Shown piece by piece: positions 50,091 through 58,622 of a stretch of DNA of 64,000 nt. The stretch covers positions 2,232,001 to 2,296,000 of the forward strand of contig NZ_CP188297.1 of NCBI RefSeq assembly GCF_050030965.1. The letters run 5' to 3'. Position 1 is the first letter of the stretch; each line of letters starts with the position of its first letter. The translations under genes were made by a program, and so were the position numbers. Source of the stretch: Glutamicibacter sp002979865 (GTDB lineage Bacteria; Actinomycetota; Actinomycetes; Actinomycetales; Micrococcaceae). Under the pieces are notes generated by a model. That model made no database searches, was not told where the DNA came from, and was given only the letters and a program-made list of their open reading frames with translations.

Positions 50091-50639
50091 ATGACTGCAT
50101 CTGCACTGACCACCGGAACCTGGAACCTCGACGCATCGCACTCCGAGATCGGCTTCTCGGTTCGCCACGCAGGCATCTCCAAGGTTCGCGGCAGCTTCAC
50201 TGAATTCGACGCAACCCTGACCACCGGCGCAACCTTGGCGGACTCCTCGGTCGAGGCAACCGTCCAGATCGCATCGGTCAACACCAAGGACGCTAACCGC
50301 GACGGCCACCTGAAGGGCGAGGACTTCTTCAACGCCGAGCAGTTCCCAACCATGACCTTCAAGTCCACTGCGGTCAAGGGCGAGGCTGGCGAGTTCATTC
50401 TCGTTGGCGATCTGACCATCCGCGGCGTGAGCAAGGAAGTTGAATTCGAAGCAGAGCTCGGCGGCGAAGCTGTAGACGCTTTCGGTGCAACCCGCGTTGG
50501 CTTCTTCGCATCCACGACCATCTCCCGCAAGGAATTCGGCATCACCTGGAACGCAGCACTGGAAGCCGGTGGCGTTCTGGTCAGCGACAAGGTCAAGATC
50601 GAAATCGACGCTTCGTTCGTACTGCCAACCGCAGAGTAA
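50091..50639 (+). CDS. YceI-family protein
   Basis: A 182-residue lipocalin-like protein. TWNLDASHSEIGFSVRHAGISKVRGSF is the diagnostic N-terminus, FPTMTFKSTAV and VGDLTIRGVSKEVEFEAELGG follow. The family binds polyisoprenoid or other amphiphiles, and in actinobacteria is often stress- or acid-induced. No signal peptide is present, so it is cytoplasmic. GAAAGGA precedes the ATG at 50091, better than a start nine codons earlier. Two TTGA-N4-TCAA sites flank its promoter, pointing to a MarR-type repressor not encoded in the window. Confidence 0.92.
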   Translation: MTASALTTGTWNLDASHSEIGFSVRHAGISKVRGSFTEFDATLTTGATLADSSVEATVQIASVNTKDANRDGHLKGEDFFNAEQFPTMTFKSTAVKGEAGEFILVGDLTIRGVSKEVEFEAELGGEAVDAFGATRVGFFASTTISRKEFGITWNAALEAGGVLVSDKVKIEIDASFVLPTAE

Positions 50640-50689
50640 AAGTTTCCCGAAGGCCGTCATGGGGATGACGGGACAAGGGCCGATACCGG

Positions 50690-50727
50690 CAAAGCCTCCG
50701 GCTCACGAAAGTGAGCCGGAGGCTTTG
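50690..50727. terminator. Bidirectional terminator between YceI and DUF4190-like genes
   Basis: CAAAGCCTCCGGCTCAC pairs perfectly with its complement around a GAAA tetraloop, with AAAG/CTTT ends that serve both directions. A weaker CCGTCAT/ATGACGG stem precedes it at 50654. Confidence 0.9.
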
Positions 50728-50752
50728 TCGTTAAAGTGGAGGGAAGAAGTGC

Positions 50753-51196
50753 CTAGGACCCGCTGAATGACGGGTCCACGGAAAATGCGATAGCACCGAT
50801 GACAAGGAATGCGACATACACGATCCAGAGCACGCCCAAAATGGTGCCGATCCAACCGGTCACTTTGCCGACCGTGGATACCGTATTGAATTCCCTTTCG
50901 GCTTTATTGGCCTTGAAAATAGCAATCGGGCCAAGGATCACGCCTGCAACGAAGATGGACACAATGCCAAGAATCATCGAGGTCTGTGCCAGCTGGGTGC
51001 CTTGAAATTGGGATGCTGTCGGATAGCCGAAGTTGCCCTGGGGGTACTGGCCCGGTTGGCCATGTGCCTGTTGATTGTAGTAAGGCTGTTGCGGGACGCC
51101 GTTGAGATCGTAGGAACCAGGCTGCTGGTACTGCCGGTTCTGACCCTGGTGCCCTGAAGAATAGGGGTTTCGTGGTTCTTCGCCTGGACTGGTCAT
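50753..51196 (-). CDS. DUF4190-like membrane protein with a Gln/Tyr/Pro-rich N-terminus
   Basis: A 147-residue protein. The first ~70 residues are low-complexity and rich in Gln, Tyr, Gly and Pro (for example PQQPYYNQQAHGQPGQYPQG). Two spans follow, near residues 72-95 (SMILGIVSIFVAGVILGPIAI) and 112-140, joined by FKANKAERE, the pattern of DUF4190 proteins. The function is unknown. Such proteins are common in actinobacterial envelopes. Monocistronic. Confidence 0.8.
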   Translation of the reverse strand: MTSPGEEPRNPYSSGHQGQNRQYQQPGSYDLNGVPQQPYYNQQAHGQPGQYPQGNFGYPTASQFQGTQLAQTSMILGIVSIFVAGVILGPIAIFKANKAEREFNTVSTVGKVTGWIGTILGVLWIVYVAFLVIGAIAFSVDPSFSGS

Positions 51197-51323
51197 GGCA
51201 ACCTGCTTTCCGCTTGTGAGGCTCGTTCGCTTAATTCAAGATTCTCACATGCAACCGGCAATAACATCTAATCTCTAGAAGAACTCTCTGCAATGCCAGA
51301 ATGCCCCCTACCTGCCAGTGAAG

Positions 51324-52496
51324 TCAGCTGGCTGGATGCATTCTGCGCCACAGCGCATGAGTGCCAGTCGCCACCGCCACAAGTAATAGGCTCAGTGCCA
51401 AGCCGATTCCGAAGATCTGGCCGTAGTGGCCATTCTGCGCTAGATCTGCAGTTAGGTAGGTCGCCGCAGATGCCCCCGCGAACAGGGCAAAAACGAACAG
51501 TGAAACGGTGGTGGCCCGCGCGTCAGGCGAGATATCGGTCGCCCACCCCTGCATTGATGAGTGCATGATCGCGTTCGTGGCACCCAGGAAGAACGCGGTG
51601 AAGGTGTAGGAGGCAGGGGAGGGAGCGAACGCCGAGGGGAGGAAAGCTGCGCAAAGCACCAGGCCGCCACCCCCAATAAGCCACGTTCGGCCAATGCGTG
51701 CCACCAATCGGCGCATCAAGCGTGCACCCAGAATGACTCCCAGGGCAAAAGCGCAACCTAGCGCTCCTGCCAAGCCAATAGCGACACCGGATTCTTGCAA
51801 GGCGGGAACGATATAGGTCAGCAATCCCATGAGCAGCCCGCCTTCGAGGAAGACGATGGCATAAAGGGCCAAATTCATGGGACGCAAAGCTGCACGGAAT
51901 TTGAATCCGGAACGCGAATGCTCGGGCTCTGCCGCCTTCCGCAAGCTATACAGGGCCGCTACGCAACCCAGTGCAGGCAACAGGAACACCAGCCGCCAGT
52001 TCGCGTATGTTGCCAATGCTCCTGAAGCTAATGTCGCCAGGGTGGTGCCCAGCGAGGAATAGATCTGCAAATCAGATAAGCCGCGAGCGCGTTCCACCCC
52101 GGTACGGGTATCGCCCAGGAGCGTCATCAGGGTTGGATACAGTGCGCCGAACATGAACCCGGTGACGGAGCGGGCAATGAGTAGCGGCAAATAGTCGGTG
52201 AACATGATGCTGGCGACCGCGCCGAGGCAAGCGCCGATGAGCGCCGCGCGCAATACCGCAAGACGCCCGAAACGATCGCTAAGCACGCCCCAGATCGGCT
52301 GGCCTATGGCATAGAACAAGGCATAGGAAGCTACCAGTTGGACGGCTTGGGCGAAACTGAGCGATGTACCCAGCGAAAGTGCGACCAGCATGGGAGGGGT
52401 GCCATAGCGGTCGAAGAAGGAGAGGAAGCCGACGAAGCGCAAAGCCGAATCGGGAATGGTGCGTACCGAAATCCGAAGGTCCTGTTGTTTCTCCAT
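51324..52496 (-). CDS. MFS transporter
   Basis: A 390-residue major facilitator with 12 spans. The loop between spans 2 and 3 reads GVLSDRFGRLAVLRAA, the superfamily signature, and ATDISPDARATTVSLFVF sits in the second half. It probably exports a small compound or imports a metabolite; there is no subfamily clue. The ATG at 52496 has a purine-rich GGGATGGAG context. A single gene with no local regulator. Confidence 0.88.
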   Translation of the reverse strand: MEKQQDLRISVRTIPDSALRFVGFLSFFDRYGTPPMLVALSLGTSLSFAQAVQLVASYALFYAIGQPIWGVLSDRFGRLAVLRAALIGACLGAVASIMFTDYLPLLIARSVTGFMFGALYPTLMTLLGDTRTGVERARGLSDLQIYSSLGTTLATLASGALATYANWRLVFLLPALGCVAALYSLRKAAEPEHSRSGFKFRAALRPMNLALYAIVFLEGGLLMGLLTYIVPALQESGVAIGLAGALGCAFALGVILGARLMRRLVARIGRTWLIGGGGLVLCAAFLPSAFAPSPASYTFTAFFLGATNAIMHSSMQGWATDISPDARATTVSLFVFALFAGASAATYLTADLAQNGHYGQIFGIGLALSLLLVAVATGTHALWRRMHPAS

Positions 52497-52966
52497 CCCG
52501 GCCCTTCAAGTGAGAATCTTCCGCCTGCCTATCCATGTAATCAGAATCTGCCCGCTGATGCTGTTTTGGATGACAGCTGCCACGGGCAGATGACGCATCG
52601 GCAGCTAGGCAGTTACTGGTGATTCAGTCATGAATTGAGCGAAGAATTCGCCCAACTCACCGGTCGCGTCCAGCGGCAGCGCCATGGACACGTCCAAGCC
52701 TGGACAGGATTGGCGGGCTGGGTGCGCCAGATATCTCCGGTGATGAAAATCCGAGGCAAGGGAAGTATAACGGATTGCCGTCACGATGGAGCCAGGGAAG
52801 TCATCGCGGGCTTGAGCGTTTCCATGCCACCGGTGCGCTTCCGCGAAATGTTCGAAGCTGGACTGCCGGCTTCGCTTTTTTGCCGCGCGCGATCGAATAG
52901 AGGCGGACCTGAAGGGTTTTATTGCCGGCGGCTAGGGCAAGAAGCCGACAGCACACTTAAATGCAC
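52497..52966. other. Intergenic region with a possible decayed reading frame
   Basis: About 470 bases without a supported gene. On the minus strand a stop-free stretch of about 110 codons (near 52935 to 52603) ends ALPLDATGELGEFFAQF but has no good start. A second minus frame carries PRIFITGDIWRTQPANP. Together they look like one gene broken by a frameshift, though no family is recognised. A plus-strand frame from 52635 overlaps lutC antisense and has no family. Confidence 0.3.
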
Positions 52967-53013
52967 TCGCGGCCGGTTCCCCTGGAGGTTTAGGAGGGGG
53001 GAACCGGCCGCGA
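52967..53013 (-). terminator. Terminator of the lutABC operon
   Basis: A 16-base perfect stem (52967-52982 with 52998-53013) and a 15-base loop, 18 bases past the lutC stop on the minus strand. Confidence 0.85.
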
Positions 53014-53031
53014 AAGCTTATTGCGCCAGCC

Positions 53032-53664
53032 TTACAGGCCGCGAACCATCAGGACGTCCAAGGTACGCGGGCCGTGCACGCCTTCAACGCGCTCCAGCTC
53101 GATATCACTGGTGGCCGACGGGCCGGAGATCCAGGTCTGCGGACGGGTGATGGCCAGTCGCGGCATGGCTTCTGGCAGCAGGCGCACGATCGAGGAGATC
53201 GGCACGATGCACACATGGTGGTCGGGTACCAGCGAAATCGCGCGGCGGCCCTGGTTTGGCTCGCCATCAAGGATGATGGTGCCGGACTCGGCGACCGAAA
53301 CGGCCGACGAGGTGACCACGGCGCTGGTTTCATCCAGTTCGGCGATGCTCAGCCGTGCGCCCGGGGCATCGATGCGCTGCTCGACCTTCTCGCCCAGCCC
53401 TGAGAGCCAGTCGGTGTCCAAGCCATGCGGGTAGACAACGCTGGAGGCTCCCGCCAGCTTGGCCGCTACGTATTCCGGGATCTGCGCGGCGTCAATGACG
53501 TCCACCCCGGCCTTGTAATCCACCAAGCGGTCCACCAGCAGGTCGATGAGCTCAGCTTCACCCATATCCGAGGTCTTGCGGTATTCGCGGGGTACCTCTT
53601 GGGCGACGGGAGCATCGGCTAGTGCCGAGCGGATCCGTCCCAGGATTTCGTCTTTTGCGCTCAC
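53032..53664 (-). CDS. lutC: L-lactate utilisation protein LutC (LUD domain)
   Basis: A 210-residue LUD-domain protein. VVYPHGLDTDWL, TSAVVTSSAVSVAESGTIIL and the RRAISLVPDHHVCIV block are characteristic of LutC/YkgG. It forms the L-lactate dehydrogenase complex with LutA and LutB, passing electrons from lactate to the quinone pool. The GTG at 53664 has GGAG 6 bases upstream and overlaps the lutB stop by 4 bases. Last gene of the operon. Confidence 0.93.
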   Translation of the reverse strand: MSAKDEILGRIRSALADAPVAQEVPREYRKTSDMGEAELIDLLVDRLVDYKAGVDVIDAAQIPEYVAAKLAGASSVVYPHGLDTDWLSGLGEKVEQRIDAPGARLSIAELDETSAVVTSSAVSVAESGTIILDGEPNQGRRAISLVPDHHVCIVPISSIVRLLPEAMPRLAITRPQTWISGPSATSDIELERVEGVHGPRTLDVLMVRGL

Positions 53665-55133
53665 TTGGACTCCTTCTCGTCGCTCCACCAGTCGCGGAAG
53701 GACTTGTTTGGCGGGGCGGGAATGTCACGGCTGGCGGTCCACCCTGCGGCGATGCCCGGAAGCTTCTTGATCTTCTTTTCCTTGCCGGACATCAGCCGGC
53801 CCAGCGGCAAGGCCTTTTCGAGCAGGCCGAGGTTCTTGCCCTTGCCCAACGCCCAGGAGCCGCCCTTCATCAGCAGATCCATCTGGGTCGGGAGCTTGTG
53901 CTTGTCGCGGTTGGCATCCACATCCTCGCCGCGCAGGTGCACGAGGATTTCCGGGATGTTGATCTTCACCGGGCAAGCGTCGTAGCAGGCGCCGCACAGC
54001 GAGGAAGCATATGGCAGGGAGCCGTTTTCCTCGACCTCGATGCCGGTCAGCAGCGGGGAGAGGATTGCGCCGATCGGGCCCGGGTAGGTCGAACCGTAGG
54101 CGTGGCCGCCGGTGCGCTCGTACACTGGGCACACGTTCATGCAGGCCGAGCAGCGGATGCAGTTCAGCGCGCTGCGGCCGAAGCGGTCGGCCAGGGCGCG
54201 GGTGCGGCCGTTATCCAGCAGCACGATGTGCACGTTCTGCGGGCCATCGTCTTCGCTCACGCCGGTCCACAGCGAGGTGTAGGGATTCATGCGCTCGCCG
54301 GTGGAAGACCGCGGCAGCAGCTGCATGAAGACTTCGAGGTCCTCCCAGTGGGGGAGGACCTTCTCGATGCCCATGACGGTGATCAGGGTTTCGGGCAGGG
54401 TCAGGCACATGCGGCCGTTGCCCTCGGATTCCACTACACCCAGGGTGCCGGTATCGGCCAGCGCGAAGTTCGCGCCCGAGATCGCGACCTTGGCGGAAAG
54501 GAACTTCTTGCGCAGGTGCTTGCGGGCAGCTTCGGCCAGCTTGGCTGGCTCATCGGTCAGGTTCGGATCCACTACCGGCATTTCCTTGAGGAAGATGTCG
54601 CGCACCTCGGTGCGGTTCTTGTGGATCGCCGGAACCAGGATGTGGCTTGGCTTGTCGTTGCCCAGCTGGACGATCAGCTCGGCAAGGTCGGTTTCGAAGG
54701 CTTCGATGCCCTCGGTCTCCAGGTGCTCGTTCAGGCCGATTTCCTGGGTGGCCATGGACTTGACCTTGACGACCTCTTTCGAGCCGGTCGCCTTGACCAG
54801 CTCGGTAACGATCTTGTTGGCTTCGTCCGCGTCACGGGCCCAGTGGACAATGCCGCCCCGGGCGGTGAAGTTCTTCTCGAACTCTTCCAAACGCTCTTCG
54901 AGGTTGGCCATCGTCAGGTTCTTGATGGCGCTGCCGGCGTCGCGCAGCTCTTCCCAGTCCGGAAGCTCGCCGACGACGTTCAGCCGCTTGTCGCGAATGG
55001 TGTGGGTGGCGTGGCGCAGGTTCTTGCGCATCTGGGTGTTGCCCAGTTCGCGGTGCGCGGCCTTGGGGAATGGCTCGGTCTCGAACAGGTTGCCCTGCCC
55101 GCCGGCAGGCATGCCGAGGAATACCTGAGTCAC
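53661..55133 (-). CDS. lutB: L-lactate utilisation iron-sulfur protein LutB
   Basis: The product has 490 residues. An N-terminal LUD domain is followed by two 4Fe-4S clusters: CIRCSACMNVCPVY near residue 325 and CGACYDACPVKI near 378, each with the CxxCxxCxxxCP spacing. The HTIRDKRLNVVGELPDWEELRDAG start is typical. It links the catalytic part of the lactate oxidation complex to the respiratory chain. The GTG start overlaps the lutA stop by GTGA; the frame is open upstream but only as antisense of lutA's tail. Confidence 0.95.
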   Translation of the reverse strand: MTQVFLGMPAGGQGNLFETEPFPKAAHRELGNTQMRKNLRHATHTIRDKRLNVVGELPDWEELRDAGSAIKNLTMANLEERLEEFEKNFTARGGIVHWARDADEANKIVTELVKATGSKEVVKVKSMATQEIGLNEHLETEGIEAFETDLAELIVQLGNDKPSHILVPAIHKNRTEVRDIFLKEMPVVDPNLTDEPAKLAEAARKHLRKKFLSAKVAISGANFALADTGTLGVVESEGNGRMCLTLPETLITVMGIEKVLPHWEDLEVFMQLLPRSSTGERMNPYTSLWTGVSEDDGPQNVHIVLLDNGRTRALADRFGRSALNCIRCSACMNVCPVYERTGGHAYGSTYPGPIGAILSPLLTGIEVEENGSLPYASSLCGACYDACPVKINIPEILVHLRGEDVDANRDKHKLPTQMDLLMKGGSWALGKGKNLGLLEKALPLGRLMSGKEKKIKKLPGIAAGWTASRDIPAPPNKSFRDWWSDEKESK

Positions 55134-55894
55134 AGTGACACCGTCTCTTCCATGGTGCTGGCCAGGATATCTGCCAGGTGCAGGGTCTTTGGCTTGGCTC
55201 CGGTGCGCGAAAGTCCGCCGCCGATGTGCATCAGGCAGGAGGCGTCGCCGCCCGCGCAGGCCGAGGCGCCGGTGGAGCAGATGTTCTTCATCTTGTCTTC
55301 GAGCATTGCCGTGGAGACATCGGAGTTCTTGATCGAGAAGGTACCGCCGAAGCCGCAGCACTGGTCAGCTTCCGGAAGCTCGTTGACGGTGATGCCGCCG
55401 ACGGTCTTGAGCAGATCAAGTTGCCGATCGCCGAGTTTCAGCGAACGCATGCCGTGGCAGGAAGGGTGGTAGGTGATGGTCTGCGGGAAGTAGCTGCCCA
55501 GCTGCTCGGCGGCGTTGGTGATCCCCAGGACATCCACCAGCAGTTGGCTCAGTTCATAGGTGCGCTTGCCCACGGCAACTGCGCGTTCCTTGAGCTCCGG
55601 CTTGCCCAGGCGCTCTGCCAGGAAAGGGTGCTGGTGCTTGACCGAAGCAACGCAGGAGCCCGAGGGGGCCACCGCGACGTCATAGTCTTCGGTGTCGAAG
55701 GCATTGATGTGGTTTTCGACCACGGGCAGGGCTTCAGGCATATAACCGGAATTCATGTGCATTTGCCCACAGCAGGCTTGCGCCTTGGGGAAAATGACTT
55801 CATGGCCCAAGCGTTCCAGGATTTTCACTGTCGACTTGGCGGTTTCCGGATACATAGCATCCACAATGCACGTGGCAAAGAGAGCAATTCGCAT
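55130..55894 (-). CDS. lutA: L-lactate utilisation protein LutA (CCG domains)
   Basis: A 254-residue cysteine-rich protein with two CCG domains: QACCGQMHMNSGY near residue 45 and DQCCGFGGTFSIKN near 185, plus a HPSCHG block. These bind a non-cubane Fe-S cluster in the GlcF/LutA/HdrB group. It starts MRIALFATCIVDAM at ATG 55894 with AAAGAG at a long distance; an open extension upstream covers operator DNA. First gene of lutABC, divergent from the lactate permease. Confidence 0.94.
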   Translation of the reverse strand: MRIALFATCIVDAMYPETAKSTVKILERLGHEVIFPKAQACCGQMHMNSGYMPEALPVVENHINAFDTEDYDVAVAPSGSCVASVKHQHPFLAERLGKPELKERAVAVGKRTYELSQLLVDVLGITNAAEQLGSYFPQTITYHPSCHGMRSLKLGDRQLDLLKTVGGITVNELPEADQCCGFGGTFSIKNSDVSTAMLEDKMKNICSTGASACAGGDASCLMHIGGGLSRTGAKPKTLHLADILASTMEETVSL

Positions 55895-55916
55895 AATAAA
55901 TGACTCTTTCAGGGTG

Positions 55917-55927
55917 TGGTCAGACCA
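55917..55927. promoter_or_regulatory. LldR operator, copy 1
   Basis: TGGTCAGACCA, 23 bases upstream of lutA. It matches the known LldR/LctR pattern TNGTNNNACNA of GntR/FCD lactate regulators. Confidence 0.85.
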
Positions 55928-55991
55928 TACTATGCCACGTACTTCGTAATAGTCAAGACTTGTTGTGATAGCTCTCACCTTGTACTCTAGG

Positions 55992-56002
55992 TGGTCGGAC
56001 CA
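55992..56002. promoter_or_regulatory. LldR operator, copy 2
   Basis: TGGTCGGACCA, 39 bases upstream of the lactate permease start and 15 bases from copy 3 centre to centre, favouring binding to one DNA face. Confidence 0.85.
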
Positions 56003-56006
56003 CATA

Positions 56007-56017
56007 TGGTCAGACCA
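56007..56017. promoter_or_regulatory. LldR operator, copy 3
   Basis: TGGTCAGACCA, 24 bases upstream of the lactate permease GTG, identical to copy 1. Confidence 0.85.
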
Positions 56018-56040
56018 TCTCGAGTAAGGACGCCCACACC

Positions 56041-57717
56041 GTGTTTACACCCTCCACGGATCCGATCGCGGGGAGCATAGCTGTTTCAGCGCTCATCGCA
56101 CTGATCCCGCTTGTAGCCTTCTTCGTACTTCTGGCGGTAGTCAAGGTCAAGGCCCACTGGGCCGGCCTCGGCTCGCTCGCTGTTGCCATCCTCGTGGCGA
56201 TCTTCGGCTGGAACATGCCGGTTGGATTGGCATTGAACTCCGGACTGATGGGCATGGTCTTCGGTGCCTTCCCTATTGTCTGGATCGTTGTCATGGCGAT
56301 CTTCCTCTACCAGGTCACCGTCAAGTCGGGCCGCTTCGAAGACCTGCGCCGCGTCTTCGACGTCATCGGCGGCGGCGACGTGCGCATTCAGGCCGTGCTG
56401 ATTGCTTTCTGCTTCGGCGGCCTGCTTGAAGCGCTGGCAGGCTTCGGCGCACCGGTAGCGATTACCGCCACCATGCTGCTGGCATTGGGCCTGTCGCCGC
56501 TGCGCGCAGCCTGCGCCGTGCTGATCGCCAACACCGCCCCGGTGGCCTTCGGCGCCGTGGCGATCCCGATCACCACCGCCGGTGCCCTGACCGGCATCCC
56601 GGCTGCCGACATCGGCGCCATCGTTGGCCATCAGTCCCCGCTGCTGGCGCTGTTCGTCCCATCGATCCTGGTCCTGATCCTCGACGGCTGGCGCGGCATG
56701 CGCCAGACCCTGCCGGCAACGCTGACCATCGGCATTTCCTTCGGTGTCGCCCAGTGGCTGTGCTCGACCTACTTCTCCTATGAGCTGACCGATATCGTTG
56801 CTGCGCTGGTTGGTCTGGCCGCCGCAGTGATCCTGCTGCGCTTCTGGACTCCAAAGGGTGCCGACGAGGCACGCCAGCGCGTGCTGACTGCTGAAGCCGC
56901 CGCAATTCCATACGAGGCCAATGCCAAGCTGCACCCGGTCAACACCTGGATGGCTTTGTTCCCGTACCTGCTGGTTATCGTCATCTTCGGCGTGGCCAAG
57001 CTGTGGAAGCTGGGCGTGGACATTCCTGCATGGCTGGCAACCACGGACATCAAGTTCGGCTGGCCAGGACTGGACGGCAAGATCCTGAATGCTGATGGCG
57101 AAGCGGTATCTTCGACCATCTACAACTTCCAGTGGCTATCCTCCCCGGGCACCTTGCTGCTGATCACCGGCCTGATCGTGGCCCTGGTCTACGCGAAGAA
57201 CGACGGCAACGGCAAGTACAAGATGACCTTCGCCGAGGGTGCTGCCGAAATCGGCAAGACCGTCTACAACATGCGCTACGCCGCGCTGACCATCCTGTCG
57301 GTCCTCGGCCTGGCTTACGTAATGAACCTTTCGGGCCAGACCATCACCATTGGCACCTGGCTGGCAGGCACCGGCGCATTCTTCGCCTTCCTGTCGCCAA
57401 TCCTGGGCTGGATCGGCACCGCGGTGACCGGCTCGGACACCTCGGCCAACGCGCTGTTCGCCAAGCTGCAGCAGACCGCTGGCATCAATGCCGGCATCGA
57501 TCCGAACCTGCTGGTTGCCGCCAACACCTCCGGCGGCGTGGTCGGCAAGCTGATCTCCCCGCAGAACCTGGCCATCGCCGCTACCTCGGTGAAGATGGAA
57601 GGCCAGGAGTCGGTGATCCTCAAGAAGGTTGCCGGTTGGTCCGTAGGCATGCTGCTGGTGCTGTGCTGCTTGGTTTACCTGCAGTCCACCCCGGTTCTGT
57701 CCTGGATGCTGCCTTAG
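56041..57717 (+). CDS. lctP: L-lactate permease
   Basis: A 558-residue LctP-family transporter (PF02652) with about 13-14 spans. FCFGGLLEALAGFGAPVAIT is the family signature, NTAPVAFGAVAIPITTAG and NTSGGVVGKLISPQNLAIA are further fixed blocks. It imports lactate with protons. The GTG start is used; AAGGAC lies about 10 bases upstream. It is divergent from lutABC across three LldR sites and followed by lldR after 24 bases. Confidence 0.95.
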   Translation: MFTPSTDPIAGSIAVSALIALIPLVAFFVLLAVVKVKAHWAGLGSLAVAILVAIFGWNMPVGLALNSGLMGMVFGAFPIVWIVVMAIFLYQVTVKSGRFEDLRRVFDVIGGGDVRIQAVLIAFCFGGLLEALAGFGAPVAITATMLLALGLSPLRAACAVLIANTAPVAFGAVAIPITTAGALTGIPAADIGAIVGHQSPLLALFVPSILVLILDGWRGMRQTLPATLTIGISFGVAQWLCSTYFSYELTDIVAALVGLAAAVILLRFWTPKGADEARQRVLTAEAAAIPYEANAKLHPVNTWMALFPYLLVIVIFGVAKLWKLGVDIPAWLATTDIKFGWPGLDGKILNADGEAVSSTIYNFQWLSSPGTLLLITGLIVALVYAKNDGNGKYKMTFAEGAAEIGKTVYNMRYAALTILSVLGLAYVMNLSGQTITIGTWLAGTGAFFAFLSPILGWIGTAVTGSDTSANALFAKLQQTAGINAGIDPNLLVAANTSGGVVGKLISPQNLAIAATSVKMEGQESVILKKVAGWSVGMLLVLCCLVYLQSTPVLSWMLP

Positions 57718-57741
57718 CCGTGAACGGCTAAAATAGATCCG

Positions 57742-58449
57742 ATGCCAGTAAACCCAGCTCCGCGTGCGTACCAGGTTGTTCTCCAAGCAATTGAAGAGGA
57801 TCTGCGCAAGGAGAAGCTCTCCGTTGGAGACCAGCTTCCCGGCGAGCGTGCGCTCGCGGAGCAGCATGGGATCTCGCGGGCCTCGGTCCGCGATGCCATC
57901 CGCATCCTTGATGTGATGGGCATTATCAAGACTTCAACCGGCTCCGGGCCCAACTCCGGAGCGGTGATCATCTCCAACCCCTCGGCTGGCATTTCGCAGG
58001 CATTGCGCCTGCATCTGGCGGCCAAGGGGATCAACGTCCGCGAGATCGTCGAATCTCGCATCTTGCTGGAAACCTGGGCAGCGCAAATGACGCCGCGCGA
58101 TCCAATCCATGCCCAGCAGGTCATTGACCGCACCGCGGTGCTGATCATGCGCATGGACGACGCGCAGCTCTCGCGCGAGGCCTTCCACCGTATTGATGCC
58201 GAGTTCCATGTGCTCCTGGCCTCCATGGCCGGCAACGCGGTAGTGGAATCGATGATGGAATCGCTGCGCAACTCGATCAGCGACTATGTTTCCGAATCGG
58301 TGCCCAGCGATGAGGCCTGGCAGCCGGTGGTGCGCATCCTGCGCCGCCAGCACAAGGCCATCCACCACGCGTTCGCGACGAACCAGCGCGAACGGGCGGC
58401 CCAGCTGCTCGAAGAGCACATCAACTGGTTCTACTCGCAGACCCGCTAG
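57742..58449 (+). CDS. lldR: Lactate-responsive GntR/FCD regulator
   Basis: A 235-residue regulator. LPGERALAEQHGISRASVRDAIRIL is the GntR winged helix, and the FCD domain from about residue 85 has RIDAEFHVLLASMAGN and a RRQHKAIHHAF histidine segment for metal and ligand. Context with lctP and lutABC and three TGGTCNGACCA operators identifies it as the LldR/LctR lactate sensor, a repressor released by L-lactate. It is co-transcribed with lctP. Confidence 0.92.
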   Translation: MPVNPAPRAYQVVLQAIEEDLRKEKLSVGDQLPGERALAEQHGISRASVRDAIRILDVMGIIKTSTGSGPNSGAVIISNPSAGISQALRLHLAAKGINVREIVESRILLETWAAQMTPRDPIHAQQVIDRTAVLIMRMDDAQLSREAFHRIDAEFHVLLASMAGNAVVESMMESLRNSISDYVSESVPSDEAWQPVVRILRRQHKAIHHAFATNQRERAAQLLEEHINWFYSQTR

Positions 58450-58476
58450 ATCCGGCAGGATAGTTTTCAAATAAAT

Positions 58477-58487
58477 AAGTCGGACTT
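58477..58487. promoter_or_regulatory. GntR-like operator upstream of the idonate genes
   Basis: AAGTCGGACTT, with the same inner GTCGGAC as LldR copy 2, 136 bases before the gluconate dehydrogenase ATG. The outer positions differ from LldR sites. Confidence 0.5.
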
Positions 58488-58622
58488 TATGGCCCCTCGC
58501 ACCTCTTATATCTGATATGTTTTTGGGGAAGCGACGGGGCTACTTTTTCGGATACAGCAGCCGGTACATACCGCTGGTGAGTTCCCGTCGATGAACCATC
58601 GACACTTCATGCGAGGGAACTC

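Noticed and set aside
52635..53150. A 171-codon plus-strand frame before lutC
   Set aside because: Arg-rich, no recognisable domain, crosses the lut terminator and lies antisense to lutC.
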